Assembly (NCBI GenBank): GCA_038502055.1
Contig: JAXRKN010000037.1
Coordinates: forward strand, 6,232,501-6,296,500
Direction: 5' to 3'
DNA from: Tanytarsus gracilentus
Lineage: Eukaryota; Arthropoda; Insecta; Diptera; Chironomidae
DNA length: 64,000 bases
This document shows, piece by piece, positions 1 through 14,200 of the stretch. A program made the translations under genes and the position numbers. The notes beneath the pieces were generated by a model, which saw only the letters and a program-made list of their open reading frames with translations, had not been told where the DNA came from and did no database searches. Position 1 is the stretch's first letter, and the number at the start of each line of letters is the position of its first letter.

Positions 1-3000
1 TATGGACAAGATCGTTACTGGCGACGCTACTGGTACCTACCGAAATGTGGAGGCATTTATGTTGAGGGTTTAGAGTCAGCTGAATCGGAACTTCTCAAAG
101 TTCAAACTAAACTTGAAGAGCATCAAAAAAGTTGCAATGGATCTGTCAGCTGTGAGGAGAGTGATCATGAGAAAAGATGTGCAAAGAATAAATCGCCAGT
201 GAAGCAGGAAAAGATTGATGAAAAAATTGTAAGTGAACAAGAAATTCCTGTTGAAAATAATTACAAGCACATCGAGGAGGTGATTAAGCCTAAGCCCATG
301 ATTATGCCGCCGCCTAAAGCTGAAGATAGCGAAGACTTTGACATCGAAGACTCAATTCCTACAGCGATTTTAGTTCAAAAGGCCAATAAAGATGACACCT
401 CAAGATTTGTTGAGATTAACCACGTCGTACCGTCGCAACCCATTCAAAAAGTCGAAGAGGAAAATATCGAAGAGATAAAAGCGCAAGAAGAAGTCAAGAT
501 TGAAATAAAAAGCGAAGACATTCCAATGGAGGATGACACAAACTCCATGATGAAGGAGAATTCCGATGAATTTAGAAATGGCATTGAAGAAACAACCAAG
601 ACACCGAAATTTGAGCCTCTCCTTCCCAAGTGGTTCTCATTAATTGATCAAGAAATTCCGTTACCAACCACTGAATGTCCAATGATTCAGCAACAGGTTG
701 AATTCTTCAAAAACATCCAATGCAAGGATGAAATAATTACTCATGGCCATTTTTGGGAGATTCAGAACAATCTTAACTTTTTCAATCCCAAACAACGCTG
801 CGAAAGCACTGAATTTGCAGACATCGAATTTAAAAATGATTCTATTCTAAGTACTTCTGGCCTAGATTTGACGACAATTGAAATGAGTCTGAACAAGGAA
901 GTTAAAGAGGAAATTTCGAATGGTAAACCTATTCTCGAAAATGGCATATTTAAGAAGCCATCTCAATCGCCAATCGAAGAAGTTAAAGCGATTTACGATC
1001 AAAGTCACAGCTTCAATTTGCCACCAATTCAAAATATGACCATTAACAATTTGAGTGTCTTTGTACAGTGTGAAAATCTTAATGCACCGCAAATGACAAT
1101 TGAAGAGCAAAGCATGGTCGATGAAGTGAAGAAGCATGGCGTCAAAAAACCAACAGAGACTGCCCTCGTTCCTAAAGAACTTCGACATGGCTGGTTTAAA
1201 ATATCTGAAATTGAGGACATGAATAACGTCATTAAAAGTCTCCATCCAAAGGGCGTTCGCGAGAAAATTCTCAGACAAAATCTTCTCACGGCGCTCAGTG
1301 AGAGTATAGATTTGACTGTTCCGTGTCCAGTTTCTAACGCACGTGCACCTCCACCTCAAAATGGATTTGTAGAGCCGGAAGCATTTAATGCGTGGAATCC
1401 AAGAATTGCGAAAAGAGTAGAACAACAATTACTCGATCAAGTTGAGGCATTAGAAGACAAAATTGCAAATGCTTCGATGCAAATTAAAGGATGGAATGCA
1501 CCGCAGCGTGAAACTGATTCGGAAAGTGATATTTTGGAGAGCATTGACATTAATTTAATTCGAGATCGAATTTTAAATCTGGAAGCTGCCATCGAGAGGC
1601 GATACTTGAAACCTCCACTAGGCACTAAGTAAGTAAATCTTACAATTTATATCGAAGAGTAAATAATTGTTTTTAAACAGCACAACCGAGGCTCAATTGA
1701 TGAATGCTACCATTGGAAGTGAAGTCAACAACACCAGCACCACTTCAAATGGAACCAACACTTCAACTTCATCCGACGGAGAAACTGTAACGAAAGGTAA
1801 AAATAAAATTGTTAAAATAATATTAAATAAAATGTAATTTTTCATTTAGGCTTGTCATCATGGCGTGAGGCTGTACAACGTTCCGTCACATCCTCGCAGC
1901 TCTCAATGGCCCTCTACACGCTCGAACAATGTGTGGCATGGGATAAGAGTATCATGAAAGCGGTAAAGCTCTCAATATAGAATTTCCATTTGAACATAAA
2001 TCAATTTTCTTTTATCCTTTTAGAATTGTCAATTTTGCCAATCCGGTGAATCTGAAGATAAATTGCTTCTATGTGACAGCTGTGATCGTGGATATCATAC
2101 TTACTGTTTCAAGCCAAAAATCGATAAAATTCCAGAAGGCGATTGGTAATAAATAGTTTTATTTTTATTTAATATTCAGATTTTAACTAAATTCTGTAAA
2201 ATTTCAAGGTTTTGCTTTGAATGCATTAATAAGGCGACAGGAGAAAGGAAATGCATAATTTGCGGAGGTCTCCGACAGGCACCGGTTGGTAAACTGATTC
2301 TCTGTGAGCTCTGTCCTCGAGCATATCATCACGACTGCTACATTCCACCAATGCTTAAAGTGCCGAGAGGCAAATGGTATTGCGGTAACTGTGTTTGCAA
2401 GGCACCGCCGAAAAAGAAGCCAATTCGAAAACCGAAAGAACTAAAATCTCATAACTCATCACATTCTCTCGACTCATCGCATGATGAAATTGCTCCAAAT
2501 AGGTAAAAAAAATAGATAAGAGTGCTTACTTAAGAGATTAATTTTAGTGATATTTTATTATTTTTAAAATCCCCACGAATCCTACAAATAAATCTTATGA
2601 TTTTTACAAAAAAAAAACAAAAATTCCTTAGCGTCTTGCTTGTAGGATTCACGAGTTTTTATTTTCATGAAATATTTTTTTGGCCTTTTTCAAAATTACT
2701 TTTTTCCAAAATTTATTGGTGGAAAAATTAAGAAAATGCCTTTTATTGCAGTCCCACTGCATCAATGACTTCGTTTTTGATTGACGATCAAAGCACAAAC
2801 ACCACAACTCTCCCCAATAATAATGAAGCGGCAGCTTCGATACCACCATTACCGCCTTCTCAAAATTGCTCCCCCATAAAAGCTTCAGCAGCTGCTGTTA
2901 CCGCAGACACCTCAATGGCATCTCTACATAGCGACGAAAACGATACGAGTGAAGTTAGTGACTCAAATACTCACAGCAGCCCCTCAAAGTATAATAGTAA

Positions 3001-3498
3001 GGAACGAGATGATCTCAAAGAAAAACTTAAGGCTGAGAAAAAAGCTGCTAAGAAATTAATGAAGGAAATGGCTATTTGTAAGATTATGCTTGAGGAAATG
3101 GAGGTAAGAAAATTATTTAGATTTAAAATCATTTCACTAAACTTTCCAATTAATATTAGGTTCATGAGGACTCGTGGCCGTTTCTATTGCCAGTGAACAC
3201 CAAGCAATTTCCGACTTACAAGAAAGTGATCAAGCATCCCATGGACTTGTCGACCATTAAGAAGCGACTTCAAGATTTGACGTAAGAAACTCTAAATAAT
3301 TTAATTAGAAATGATTTAAGCAATAAAATTTCTTACAGTTACAAATCGAGAGATGATTTTGTCGTCGATGTACGTCAAATTTTTGATAATTGCGAAGTCT
3401 TTAACGAGGACGATTCGCCGGTTGGAAAGGCGGGTCATGGCATGCGAAAGTACTTTGAATTGCGATGGGCAGAGTTGACTGATAAGCAGCAGTCATGA
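1..3498 (+). CDS. tou: toutatis / BAZ2-type chromatin remodelling subunit, C-terminal part (5' end outside window)
   Basis: This is the 3' part of a BAZ2A/B homologue, the large subunit of an ISWI remodelling complex acting in the nucleus. Exons read from splice signals: 1-1628, 1681-1796, 1850-1962, 2024-2145, 2209-2502, 2752-3103, 3160-3281, 3339-3498; phases agree and give 968 residues up to TGA. The first residues (YGQDRYWRRYWYLPKCGG) are the WHIM motif that follows the DDT domain in this family. Then come a long acidic/low-complexity region, two adjacent PHD fingers (starting NCQFCQSGE and KCIICGG, exons 4-5), a Lys/Glu-rich coiled segment, and a C-terminal bromodomain whose acetyl-lysine-binding Asn lies in CEVFNEDD (last exon). 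Domain order and the C-terminal bromodomain match toutatis rather than ACF1. The MBD/TAM and DDT parts lie upstream of base 1. AATAAA near 3587 may be the poly(A) signal. Confidence 0.93.
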
Positions 3499-4047
3499 TT
3501 GGCGCTTATGAAATTTTAAGAAAACGGAACTACGTGACAATTTCGCTCTCGACAATTTTTAAATTTTTGTTTCTTTCTGTACAAAAAATAAATATTTGAA
3601 GTGAATTGATGATATAAATTAAATTAAACGCGAGAAGAAGATGATTAAAAAAATAATAAAAGTATACTCAAAAATTTGATGTTAACAAGAAAAAAAAAAA
3701 TAAAATAAGTGAAATTTAATTAAAACAATTAATTTTTCAGTCTCTCAACTTAATCAAGTTTAAATCTCAGTTCACCTTTAACGGTTAGCAAAAATTTAAA
3801 TTTGTAAAGACGCATCGTGGCGAAAAGACATTTGGACACAAGTCAGTCAAATTTGAGAAAAATAAAGAGAACACAAGAAATTTTCAGTAAATTAATATTT
3901 TCACGTCATGGACGCTCTTGTGAGCTCCTCATTATTTACGCATACAAAAGCTCACTAATACGATGTGGAATAGTGCAAGATTGAATTGAATAACTTAGTT
4001 TATAAGTGAAATAGGAAAATCGATATTTATTGGACATTAGAAGAAAA
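3499..4047. other. Intergenic: tou 3' UTR and drop out 5' region
   Basis: This is AT-rich sequence between two genes on the same strand. The left part must hold the tou 3' UTR (AATAAA close to 3587). The right part should hold the promoter and 5' UTR of the next gene. I see no ORF, RNA gene or repeat here. Confidence 0.6.
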
Positions 4048-7000
4048 ATGTCTGATTTAAATTTTCAAAATGTTCCTTCTAAGCAACAATTAAGTTTTGA
4101 CGAGAGCAAGAAGAAGTCAGTTGTCGAGAGACAGCCACCGATTGAAGCCGTAGAGTCGATCACGGGAACAATTCAGAAGCGAAAAAGCACTTTCAAAGCA
4201 ATTAAACCAACTTCATTGAAAAACAGCTCGGAAATTGATGGTAATAAAAATATAAGATATATAAATTGACACTCAGCATGTGGTATTGTGTGTGTACGCT
4301 GGATGTGGACATTTGAGAAGCTTTCGATCTGTGAATATATTTGCATTTTTAGAGATTATGCTCGTTTTGAATGAAAAAATCATAGTGCTACACCCAAAAA
4401 GCTGAATTTTGTTTGCACATAGAGTTTATGTATCAAAATTTTTTTTATGCTAATGCTTTTCTCTTTCATCAGAAACATCAAATCTACTCAAGTTTAAAAA
4501 CTCCCACTTGGGAAAATCGGCTCCATGTAAGTGCTGACCTTCCTCTATATAATCTCTATTGCCACTAATCACAATTGTTCGTCACTAAAATTAGGCGTTT
4601 TCTCAGCAAGTACTAAGCTAAGTAATAAGGAATATCCAAATGTTCCATTGAGGAAAATTAGTCATCAAGTGTCTCAAATACGAAGTCCTGCCGTACACCA
4701 TCATCGTTACTCATGTTTATCACCCCGCTCACAATCGCCAATCTCTCAATCACCAATAGAAAGTCCACGAATGAATTCGCCAAGCACAAATCATCACTTT
4801 CAGTTCATGCCATTTAAGCGGCTCTCTGCAAATAAAGTCATTGATAACAGTCGCCGCTGGTCGATTGTTTCACTTCCATCCAGTTCTGGCTATGCAAGCA
4901 CCACTCCTTGCAGTTCAAATCTCTCATCGGGATGTTCTTCGAGTGAGCGGCTTCATCAATTTCCACACGCACCCACTAACGATGAACTTCGTGCGCTGAA
5001 TAATAGATTTTCGGGAAGTGAAAATATTGGAAAAGTTCATCAGTCAATACAGAAACAGCAGTCGCATCCACTCACTCAAAATTTATCATCTTCCGCCATT
5101 CATCAACCACTTCGAAAATGTGCTATAACCAAAAACTACTCGCCATCACCTCCACCGCCCATTTCGATTCAAAATCACACGAGTCTGGATGAAAATTACC
5201 AGCAACAAGCTCCAACTGTTGTCGAACGGCGTCCTCGGCCAACATTCTTTCGGCCACGTTCTCGCTCTCTCTCCTCGCCGAGCCGATCACCGGTCTCTGA
5301 AAATGATCCATCAACCATGAATCAATTATTTAAGGTGAGATTGCAAGTTCAAAATATTCGTTTTAAACAATATATATACTTTCATTTATATAGGAACGTT
5401 TTCCGCGTGCAATTGAATCGATGGAGGCAAAGTTGAATGAGTTTATTAAGGAATATCGAACGCAAGGCATTCACAGCAATCGTGATTCGCAGCCCATTGT
5501 GCGATTTGTCACAAATCAAATTGTTGAAATTGCGCGCGATTGCCTCCACAAGTTACACTCCAAGCAAGTGCTAACGAGTCGATACTTTGGAGAAATGTCC
5601 GATAGTTTGCAGAGACTCTTGCTTGAGACAAATGAGAAATCTCCTGAGGCTTCGGCTGATATTGCAAAAATTATCAAGAAGTTAATCTTGATTATATCGA
5701 GACCTGCACGTCTCCTGGAATGTCTCGAATTTGATCCGGAGCAATTTTATAAGCTCTTGGAAGCGACTGAAGACCAATGTAAAGGACATGTAACGAACGA
5801 TCTTCCCATCTATGTAATCACAAAGCTCGGTCTGAATAATCGTGATTCTATCCCTGACATTCACCAGCACCACCACCACCACCATGAGAGGGCAAAGAAA
5901 AGCGGCGAATTTAATAAAAATATTATTAATGAAAGTAGTGATAAAGCAACAGCCGTAGCTGATAAGAGTTTTAATTGTAATGATTTAAGTACTGAAAAAT
6001 TAAGTGATATAAGGTGAGCAAATTTGTTTTATAAAAAAAAACCCGCAAGTAATCTTTAAAAAAAATTAAACAGCATAAAAGAGACGTCCTTTGATGAGAA
6101 GCAGCAGCAGCAGCAGCACGATGCCTCGATAATTTCCCTCTCATCCAGCGACGCCTCCTATCTAACATCAACTCCAAAGAAGCAATCGAGCAATAATAAT
6201 AATGATAATAATTTATCACAAGATCCTCCGAGCGATCAGTCGTCATCGTTGGAGAAGCAACCAGTGCCGAATGAAAATGACTATGAGATTCTCAAACTAA
6301 TTTCGAATGGCGCATACGGCTCAGTTTATTTAGTAAAGCAAAAGCAAACGAAGCAGAGATTTGCATTGAAAAAAATTAACAAAAACAACTTAATATTGCG
6401 GAACCAAGTTGAGCAGGTTTTCACTGAACGAGACATTTTATCATTTACTGACAACCCTTTTGTGGTTACAATGTATGCGAGTTTTGAGACGAGAAAGCAT
6501 TTATGTCTCGTTATGGAGTATGTTGAAGGAGGTGAGCTGCAAAAAATAATTTGTACGCGATCAGCATAATAATAATGTTCTTTTCTCAGGTGACTGTGCA
6601 TCGTTGCTTAAAAATACCGGACCACTCCCATCGGACATGGCGAAGCTATATTTCGCTGAATTGCTCTTGGCAGTCGAATATCTTCATAGGTAATTTAATT
6701 AATTAATTAACACACACTATTTATATGTTAATTTTTAATAAACCTTTTATAGTTATGGAATTGTTCATCGTGATTTAAAGGTGAGATATTTATTTTTCAA
6801 AATTAAAATGAGATGCTAATTAGTATTTTAATTAATTAATATAGCCTGACAATATGCTCATCACTGCACTCGGCCATATCAAATTGACTGACTTTGGACT
6901 CTCTAAAATGGGTTTAATGTCAATGACGACACATCTATATGAGGGCTATGTCGATCAGAATAGTGAAACGAGACAGTTTTCCGATAAGCAAATCTTTGGC

Positions 7001-9762
7001 ACGCCCGGTAAGCTCTATAAACTATTAATATTAATTAAATTTTTTTTATTGACATTGTTTTATTGTCGTCGTCGTTGTCACAAAAACAGATTATATTGCA
7101 CCGGAGGTGATTTTGAGACAAGGCTATGGGAAAACAATCGATTATTGGTCGATGGGCATAATTTTATTCGAATTTCTCGTTGGCTGCGTTCCATTTTATG
7201 CCGAAAGTGCTGAGGAATTATTTGTTCATGTGGTTAATGATGCAAAAATTGAATGGCCATCGGAAGACGACTGGCATATTGATGATGAGGCGAGAAATTT
7301 AATTAGTGGCCTGCTACAGCAAGATCCACAGGAGAGACTTGGCTCGCAGGGACCGCAAGAGGTTAAGGATCATCCATATTTAGTTGGCATTGAGTGGAAT
7401 AGCTTGTTGAGGTACAAGGCCGAATTTATTCCGCAACTAGAAAATGATGAGGATACGAGCTATTTTGACTCGAGAGTTGAACGATATAACCATGAATTTG
7501 AAGACAGTGACACTGATGATTCTCCCATTCTTTCGTCAAGTTTCGCTTCCTACTCACCGCAATATCGTAAACACTGTCACAATAGCAATCGATATTCGGC
7601 AAATTATGGAAGTGATGAAAGCAGCTCGAGTCTAAACGAATCTAATCAGAAATTATCGCTAGATATTCGAAATCTAAATCTCAATCCATCGCGCATTAAA
7701 ATGCCATCGACACCTGTTGATCCGCCTTTTGTTGAGTTTGGTGACATAAATTCGCCAGATCGTGTACCACCGCCCTCATTCCTTCTCCGGCATCAGCAAA
7801 TTAAGCATGTCTACAATACGGCTGACGTTCTCGAACAACAGAATCAGCAGCGACTACGGCGATCGCTGAAAATGCTTAACATTAGCACACCCGATTCAGA
7901 TCACTCGTCAGACCACGATTTGTCGCCAAAAATACAGAGACGACGTAAAAATTTAATTGCCGCTGCAGCTGAGGAGAAATTGACTTTGCCAAAATTATCA
8001 ATCAGCACCGATCATCAACATCATCATCATGTGTTTCATCCTCAATTGTCACCATCACCATTAACTAATACATTGCATGTCAGTGACACCTCTAAGCGTG
8101 TAATGAAATCGGCATCTGCCGTTGATTTAAGCTTAAAAGTATCTCCACACGTAAACGAGCAGAGAGTAATTGAGAATATTCGTCGGGGCGATAGAACACG
8201 TCTCAAACTCGATACGACTCTCTCTGGCGTCGCTCACGAACCAAAATTACGAAATGTTGAGAGTGATCCAAATTTGGACAGTGATAATGCGATTGCGATT
8301 ATTAGACCGCCGATTGGCAATAATGGAGGAAGTTCCACTGCAAGCAGTCGTGAGGTTTCACCTTCGCGAGATGGACCTAGCATCGCTAATCTTAAGCCAC
8401 CGTAGGTTGAAATTTATTTGTCCAAATTATATTTTTAATTATAAAATTTTACACTAGAATTATCTTACGTCGTGGACCGAATGGCTTTGGGTTCGTCATA
8501 CAGACAATTCGTGTTTACTTTGGCGATTCTGATTTCTACACAATGCATCATCTTGTAATGAGCGTGAATGAAATAACTCCAGGTTAGTCATGGGAAGTTT
8601 TTATATTTTTGCACTCTCTCACGTCATAAAAAAATTTCTTTTTAGCTTTTGAGGCTGGACTGCGTCCTGGTGATTTAATTACACATATCAATGGAGAGTC
8701 CATTCAAGTGAGTAATTATGGAAATGTCTGTTGTGTGTAGATAATTAATAATTAATTTCCTTAGGGTTTATTCCACACCCAAGTATTGCAACTTCTCCTA
8801 TCAAGTCACGAACATGTCACGATTCGAGCGACGCCATTAAAAAATACAAGGTATTTGTGGTGATATTTTTTTAAAATTAAAGTAATACTGATTAATTTTT
8901 TAGCATTCAAATTGGAGGAAGAAAACGTGATATTGGACAGAGCAAGATGGCTAAAAAGGTTAATGCACGTCCCAAAAAACAAAAGGGTTCTGGCGATAAA
9001 AAGCGAAGAATTTCATTGTTTCGTAGAATCAGTTCTAAAATTGCCAACGCTGAGATTCAACAGGTAAATTTTAAATATATTTTAAGCTGTTACACTTTAT
9101 TAAATTCTTTAACTTTTTCAGATGACTTCAAGTGGTGCTTTATCACCGTTGACACCAAGCCGCAGTTTTAACTCATTCACGAAAGATATTCGTCCAGGGC
9201 CGCGATTAAGTCTCTCACCATTAGATCCATTTCACCAGCAAGTAAACATCACATCGCAAGCTTCCTCATCGCAGTCAAGTTCACCGTCATCATCGGTACC
9301 AAATACTCCAACGACGAATTTAAATACGTCAGCACCAGTTTATCAGAGACCATCGAGTTTGCATGGATTAAAACATAAACTGCACACAATAGGTTCAGGT
9401 AAATCGCCATCGTCGAGTCGAAGGAAGTCTGTTTGCCATATTCCACTTAGTCCACTCGCTCGAACACCATCGCCATCATCATCAGGAGCACCGAACTCGC
9501 CGACAAGGTAATTTTTTACTAAAATTTGAAAGAAACAAAAATTTCATTTCATTTCATTATTAGATCACCAAGTCCATTAGCATTTTGTCTCGGTCATCAA
9601 GTGGGAGCTTCAAATCTAACGCAATCGTACACTCCAAGTGGCTCGCATGGATCGCAAACGAATAAGTCATCGACAGCCACTACCACCGGTAACACTGCAC
9701 CATCATCTACAACATCAAAAATACAGAAGACGAATAGCTTCAAAAGTCTAGATAAGTCTTAA
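4048..9762 (+). CDS. dop: MAST-family microtubule-associated Ser/Thr kinase (drop out)
   Basis: AGC-type kinase of the MAST family, which in Drosophila acts on dynein-dependent transport and cellularisation. Exons: 4048-4240, 4473-4526, 4595-5334, 5394-6013, 6074-6531, 6590-6689, 6753-6780, 6845-7007, 7090-8401, 8458-8582, 8646-8707, 8765-8850, 8904-9063, 9122-9507, 9564-9762; phases agree and give 1561 aa. In order: a Ser-rich N-terminus with the MAST signature RRWSIVSLPSSSGY; the four-helix DUF1908 domain (exon 4, RPARLLECLEFDPEQFY); a kinase domain (glycine loop ISNGAYGSVYLV, VAIK-type ALKK, HRDLKPDN, DFG, APE); a long Ser-rich linker; a PDZ domain starting at 8458 (RRGPNGFGFVIQ); and a basic Ser/Pro-rich tail. 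The first ATG is MSDLNF at 4048; the upstream in-frame TTG is not a credible start. A CAC run near 5870 encodes six consecutive His. Confidence 0.93.
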
Positions 9763-10278
9763 ACAATTACTGTGCGAATCAATTTTTCATAGAGGAAAAA
9801 CGTTGTTAAAATTAAAAGCTTTCCGATTCCGCACACATTTTTCCGTAAAAGTTTGATGATTTCGTTTTTTTTTTCGAAAATTTAAACAGGGACAAAGGAG
9901 AGCTTTCAAATAATTTTTAGAAGTGAGAATAGAATTTGCATTTGACTAAGTTGTTGTTGCAGAAAACACCATTATAATGTATTTAAAGCTATTTCATCGC
10001 ATATAAATTTGTTTCGATTGCACTTTAAGAAAAATTTCATCAATGTTGAGCATGTATAGAGAGAGGTAAAAAAGTTTTAGAAAGTCAGAATTTCATTAAA
10101 ATATCTCATTTCGAAAAGTTTGTTTGTGTCAAAAGAGATGATTTTTTTAAAGATGTTGTTTAAGAAATTTACTGTGAATATTTTTCCTCCCACTTAAACC
10201 CTATGAAATGAGCACAATGCTGATATTGATATTAAAATTTATTTAATGTGAATGTATGAATGAAAAAAGTAAAATAAA
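9763..10278. other. Probable drop out 3' UTR and intergenic DNA
   Basis: AT-rich sequence after the drop out stop codon, without an ORF or obvious repeat. AATAAA-like sequences occur near 10270, just before the next ORF. That ORF may therefore lie in or beside the drop out transcript. Confidence 0.5.
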
Positions 10279-10608
10279 ATGATATTCAAAACTGATCCTC
10301 AAAATACAGATTATGAAATTGAGTCGGGCATAACGAGAAATTTCATGGCTCTGAAATTGGCGGAAGAACAAGCATTGCGTGAGCTCCAAGAAGCTAAAGA
10401 AGAGGAAGCTAATAATCCGATGAAACTCCTTGAAAATCGTACTGAGCAGTCGAAAAATGAAATTGAGCTCCTCGAGTCCCTCGAAGAGTTAAAGGATTTA
10501 AATCAACGGCACGAGAATATTGACTACGAAGCCCTGCTCCAGCAATATGATCATGATTATTTTATCGCTTTTCTTTCCTCTCACACAATGAATCTTCATC
10601 ATGTATAG
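10279..10608 (+). pseudogene. Intronless fragment of splicing factor YJU2/CCDC94 (CWC16 family)
   Basis: The 109-residue ORF starts MIFKTDPQNTDYEIESG and continues with NNPMKLLENRT and LESLEELKDLNQR. This is the middle third of YJU2 (CCDC94), a step-I spliceosome protein of roughly 320-330 aa. The N-terminal zinc-ribbon part is absent: an in-frame TAA lies 9 bases before the ATG (10270-10272), and no pyrimidine tract or acceptor is visible there. After YEALLQQY the sequence leaves the family and ends within 20 codons. The homologous block is uninterrupted by introns or frameshifts. It looks like a partial retrocopy or a duplicated exon. Whether the short ORF is translated cannot be judged; the domains needed for splicing are incomplete. 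The full parent gene is not in this window. Confidence 0.72.
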
Positions 10609-11239
10609 TAATCACGCCATTAATTATTAATTATCATGTGAACAGCGAAATAATTTTTATTCTTCTCCCTGTTGGTGAAAAAAATAATTATGAGAAAATT
10701 ATTCGTGATAGAAAACAATAAAATCGTTATGATTTAATTTCCTCGAGTTTTCAATTGTGAACAGACAACTTTTTAACGCTTTCAGATAGATTTATTTAAC
10801 TATGTTAACCTACCAAAGTTTTAAATTTAACAAAGTGTTTCAGACACCGTTTGAAAAGTACATATTTTCAGAAAGAATTATGAATATATCGAAAGTTCGA
10901 TGAAACAATAGTCAGACCAAACGGAATAATTTGGATAAAATAGTTTATGATGATGATAATAATAAGTTCGACAATAAGTTGGTATTTTGTGTCGTTAAGA
11001 TGTATGAGTTTTTTTAACACAATTGAGCAAAAAGGATGAAAAATTATAATTTAAATTACTCTGAATTATAAATTTCTTCGTGATGGAAATTTTAAATAGT
11101 TATAGAAATCCAAATGAAGAATTATTTTCGTTTTCATTATATGGTGCCTGAATATCCACTTCAAATCAATTAAACTAATTTACAAAGGTTCTAGTAAAAA
11201 ATAAAATTGCCGAAATTTGAACAAAAAAGCACGATTGAA
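10609..11239. other. Intergenic, no gene seen
   Basis: AT-rich DNA between the YJU2 fragment and the 3' end of Mes-4 on the opposite strand. It should contain the Mes-4 3' UTR on its right side. I see nothing else in it. Confidence 0.5.
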
Positions 11240-14200
11240 CTACTGCTGCTGCTGAAGTTGTTGATCTTCTCGTTCAAGCGGTTCTTCTGGTAGAGAATCG
11301 CCGAAGTTGTTCATCATCTTTTCTAATGGATCAGCTTCGTTTATTTCTAGTGGAGATTTTTTAGGAACTTTTTGCTTCGTCAATGTTCCAGCCAATGCAT
11401 TGTTAGCCTTTCTCTTTTTCTTTGTCTTGAGTATTTTGCGATTTTCGACAACTTCTTCCTTCTTGACTGTGCCATCAATGAAACCAGTGCACTTTGATGT
11501 GTTGCAGAAGCAAGGAAGTTTCGGCGTGTCATCCAACGTGTATTCAAATTGATAGTTGAAAGTCAGTTCGGTGCCCTAAACAAAAAAATATAATTATTAA
11601 ATTTCTTACTCAAATAACTTTGTCTTTCAACTTACCGCTTCGATGATTTTCTTGCTTATTATGGCCATACGAGTATTTCCATCGACAATTATTTTATCAA
11701 TTTCACAATTGGGATCGCAAGAGTGATTGATGAATCTTGAAAGATTGCCAGATGGTTCAGCGTCAATAAAGAGATCGCCATCGATGGCCATAAAGTAGAA
11801 ATCTTTATCTCCCTTTTTAGCAGCAATTCTTCGATCCAACTCTGCTTTGTCGATAAGATCTCCGATATACTCAATGACCAGTGTGTGAGCTGGAATGTCT
11901 TCCTTTGCGAATGCTCCGTATCCACATTTTCCACTCCTACGAAGTTCAATATTTGCATATTCCTTGTTTCTCAATTTTTGGTTCTGACATTTTACACCAC
12001 TTGGACAGTTCTTATTGCACTCATAGTGAAGATGTCGAACAATACAATCACTTCCGATTCCACATGGCGAAGCATCGTCAGGTTTGCATGTACACACTTC
12101 ATTGGCCAAATCCCTCTTAAATTTGACAGGTGGAATAGGCTGATTCTGATTAATTTTTCGGTAAGGCTTTGGTTTGGAGTTTATCATTTCTTCGCGCATA
12201 GATTCGAGGTGATCAAGAGTTTCATCCGCTTCTTTGAGTGCCTTCGCAAAACTCATTTCAAGTCGTTTACTTTTGTTCTTCGACGGTTGACTGTTTCCGT
12301 TTTGATTGCTGTACGGGAAAACTCGATCCGATGTCACCCAGTAGTAGTCGTAGCTGCCGAAAAATCTAATGCAAAATTGACGCTCAAAGTGCTTATAATA
12401 TTCCACTTTTTCGCTCGCCTGCGGTGTCAAAACGAACGCCGGCCACCAACGATAAACGCCAACTTTCGCCCATACGATTGTATTGTAGAGAGGCAGGACA
12501 CCATGTTCACAATCGTCGCAAATGTATGAATCAGGATTTGGATTTGAATTAGGAGGCAAGCATTCGGCATGTATTGTCATTGGACAATTGTCGCAGCAAA
12601 TCAATTTTCCAATTTTCAAACACTTGCAGCAATAATCAAGATTAATCGGCGTCGGTTTCTTAATTTCATTGCCGATTTTGTGTCGAGGACAGATAATTTG
12701 ATTCTTGGAGATTACTTGTGTCCCCGCAGGAAGGCAGCAGATGTCAGTATGATACGCAGCGGGACATTTAATGCACTAAAAAGAGGAATTTATTTAAAAT
12801 TGAATGGATTTAAAAGCGAAAAAGCTTACCTTGACGATTGGTGAATTGAGATTGATTCGTTTTGACAGGCATGTGTGACAGTCGTGTTGTGGACATGTGT
12901 TCTTTAGTGCTGGATACTTGTAACTACTTTGAGAGCAGTTCTGAAGACATGCTAAATGATATGATTTCTTGCAATCTGTCAAATTACAGAAGATCTTGTT
13001 TTCATCGGCGATGGTTTCATTACAGATCGAGCACAATTTGTCTTCAGTAAAGCATGCTTTACATTTCAATTCAACACTCTTCTTTTCGATTGTCGTATCA
13101 GAATCTCCAGTCATGTGACGCATTGTAACTATAGAAACATTCGATTGAGGACTGCATTTCTCGTGATAATTGTTAGGACACCCAGAGCACTGATAAACCT
13201 TATTTTCTTCATCCTCAAATTCACAGCACTCCATACAAATTGTTGGAAATGAAGCATTCTTGAAAAGCAATGGAATGTCTTTCGGCGTAAGCTTGAACAG
13301 TTCAGTTAACGGTTGGTTGTTTGCCACATCTTGCATCAGACTGACACGTCGCTTCTTAGGTACTGGTTGAGGAACTTTATCAAATTGTGAACTCTCGTTC
13401 GAGGTTGACGATTCAATTGACAGTTTTCGCTTGACACAAACTCTCTCCGATTGACGACCAGCTGATTTTTCCATCCATTTACTTTCTTTCGCAACTTCCT
13501 GTTTGTCGTCTTTGATAGGTTTGCTCTCTCGAATTGCCTTCAGCTCCTTTTCACGCTCCTCTGCAAATTTATCGTAGACTTTCATCGAGTCAATATAATA
13601 CTGGACAAGCTCTCTCAAATGTGCTGGCACCAAATTGCGTTCATCGTTGATATCGACTTCAATGACTCTCTTCGCTTTCGAACCGGTCTGCAATCTCAAA
13701 ACAATTTCAAAAATCTCCAGGCGCTTACTCTCATCAAATTCCATAAAAATCTTCGCCTCTTCGATCGCACGCAACACAGTTGGAACAAATTTTTGTACTT
13801 TGCTCCTTTTAAGCATTCGATTGTCCATCTCTTTCAAGAAATCATCGATACTTCCGAAGAGAAAAATGTTGTGGATTCGTATGGCGCCAATCATTCCTTG
13901 ATAGTTGAAGTATTTCATGCGAATTGCATCTTTGGCTTTGTTTCCTATAAAAGTTTAAAGTCTATATTTAAATATTTGTTTAATTAAAGACATTGCTAAA
14001 ATTACCTCCATTATTGTGTTGATCCTCTATTATAATGCAAGGATACCAGCTGAATTGTGAAAATGCAGCCCATACAATAACGCCCGGCTTGTAGCCCATC
14101 TTGTATTTCTCCCCTTCAAACTTTTCCTCCGATGCCAATGACCCAACTGCGCTATCTCCATCACTATCCGGCTTGAATTCTTCTTTCTGTGCGGATAGTG

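Noticed and set aside
862..1428. A 188-codon open frame antisense to the toutatis exon
   Set aside because: The sense strand is a clear continuous coding exon joined in phase to the PHD and bromodomain exons; the antisense frame shows no domain and has shadow-like composition.
11885..12529. A 214-codon open frame on the plus strand inside Mes-4
   Set aside because: It lies opposite the PWWP/AWS/SET exon and has no recognisable features; it mirrors the real coding strand.
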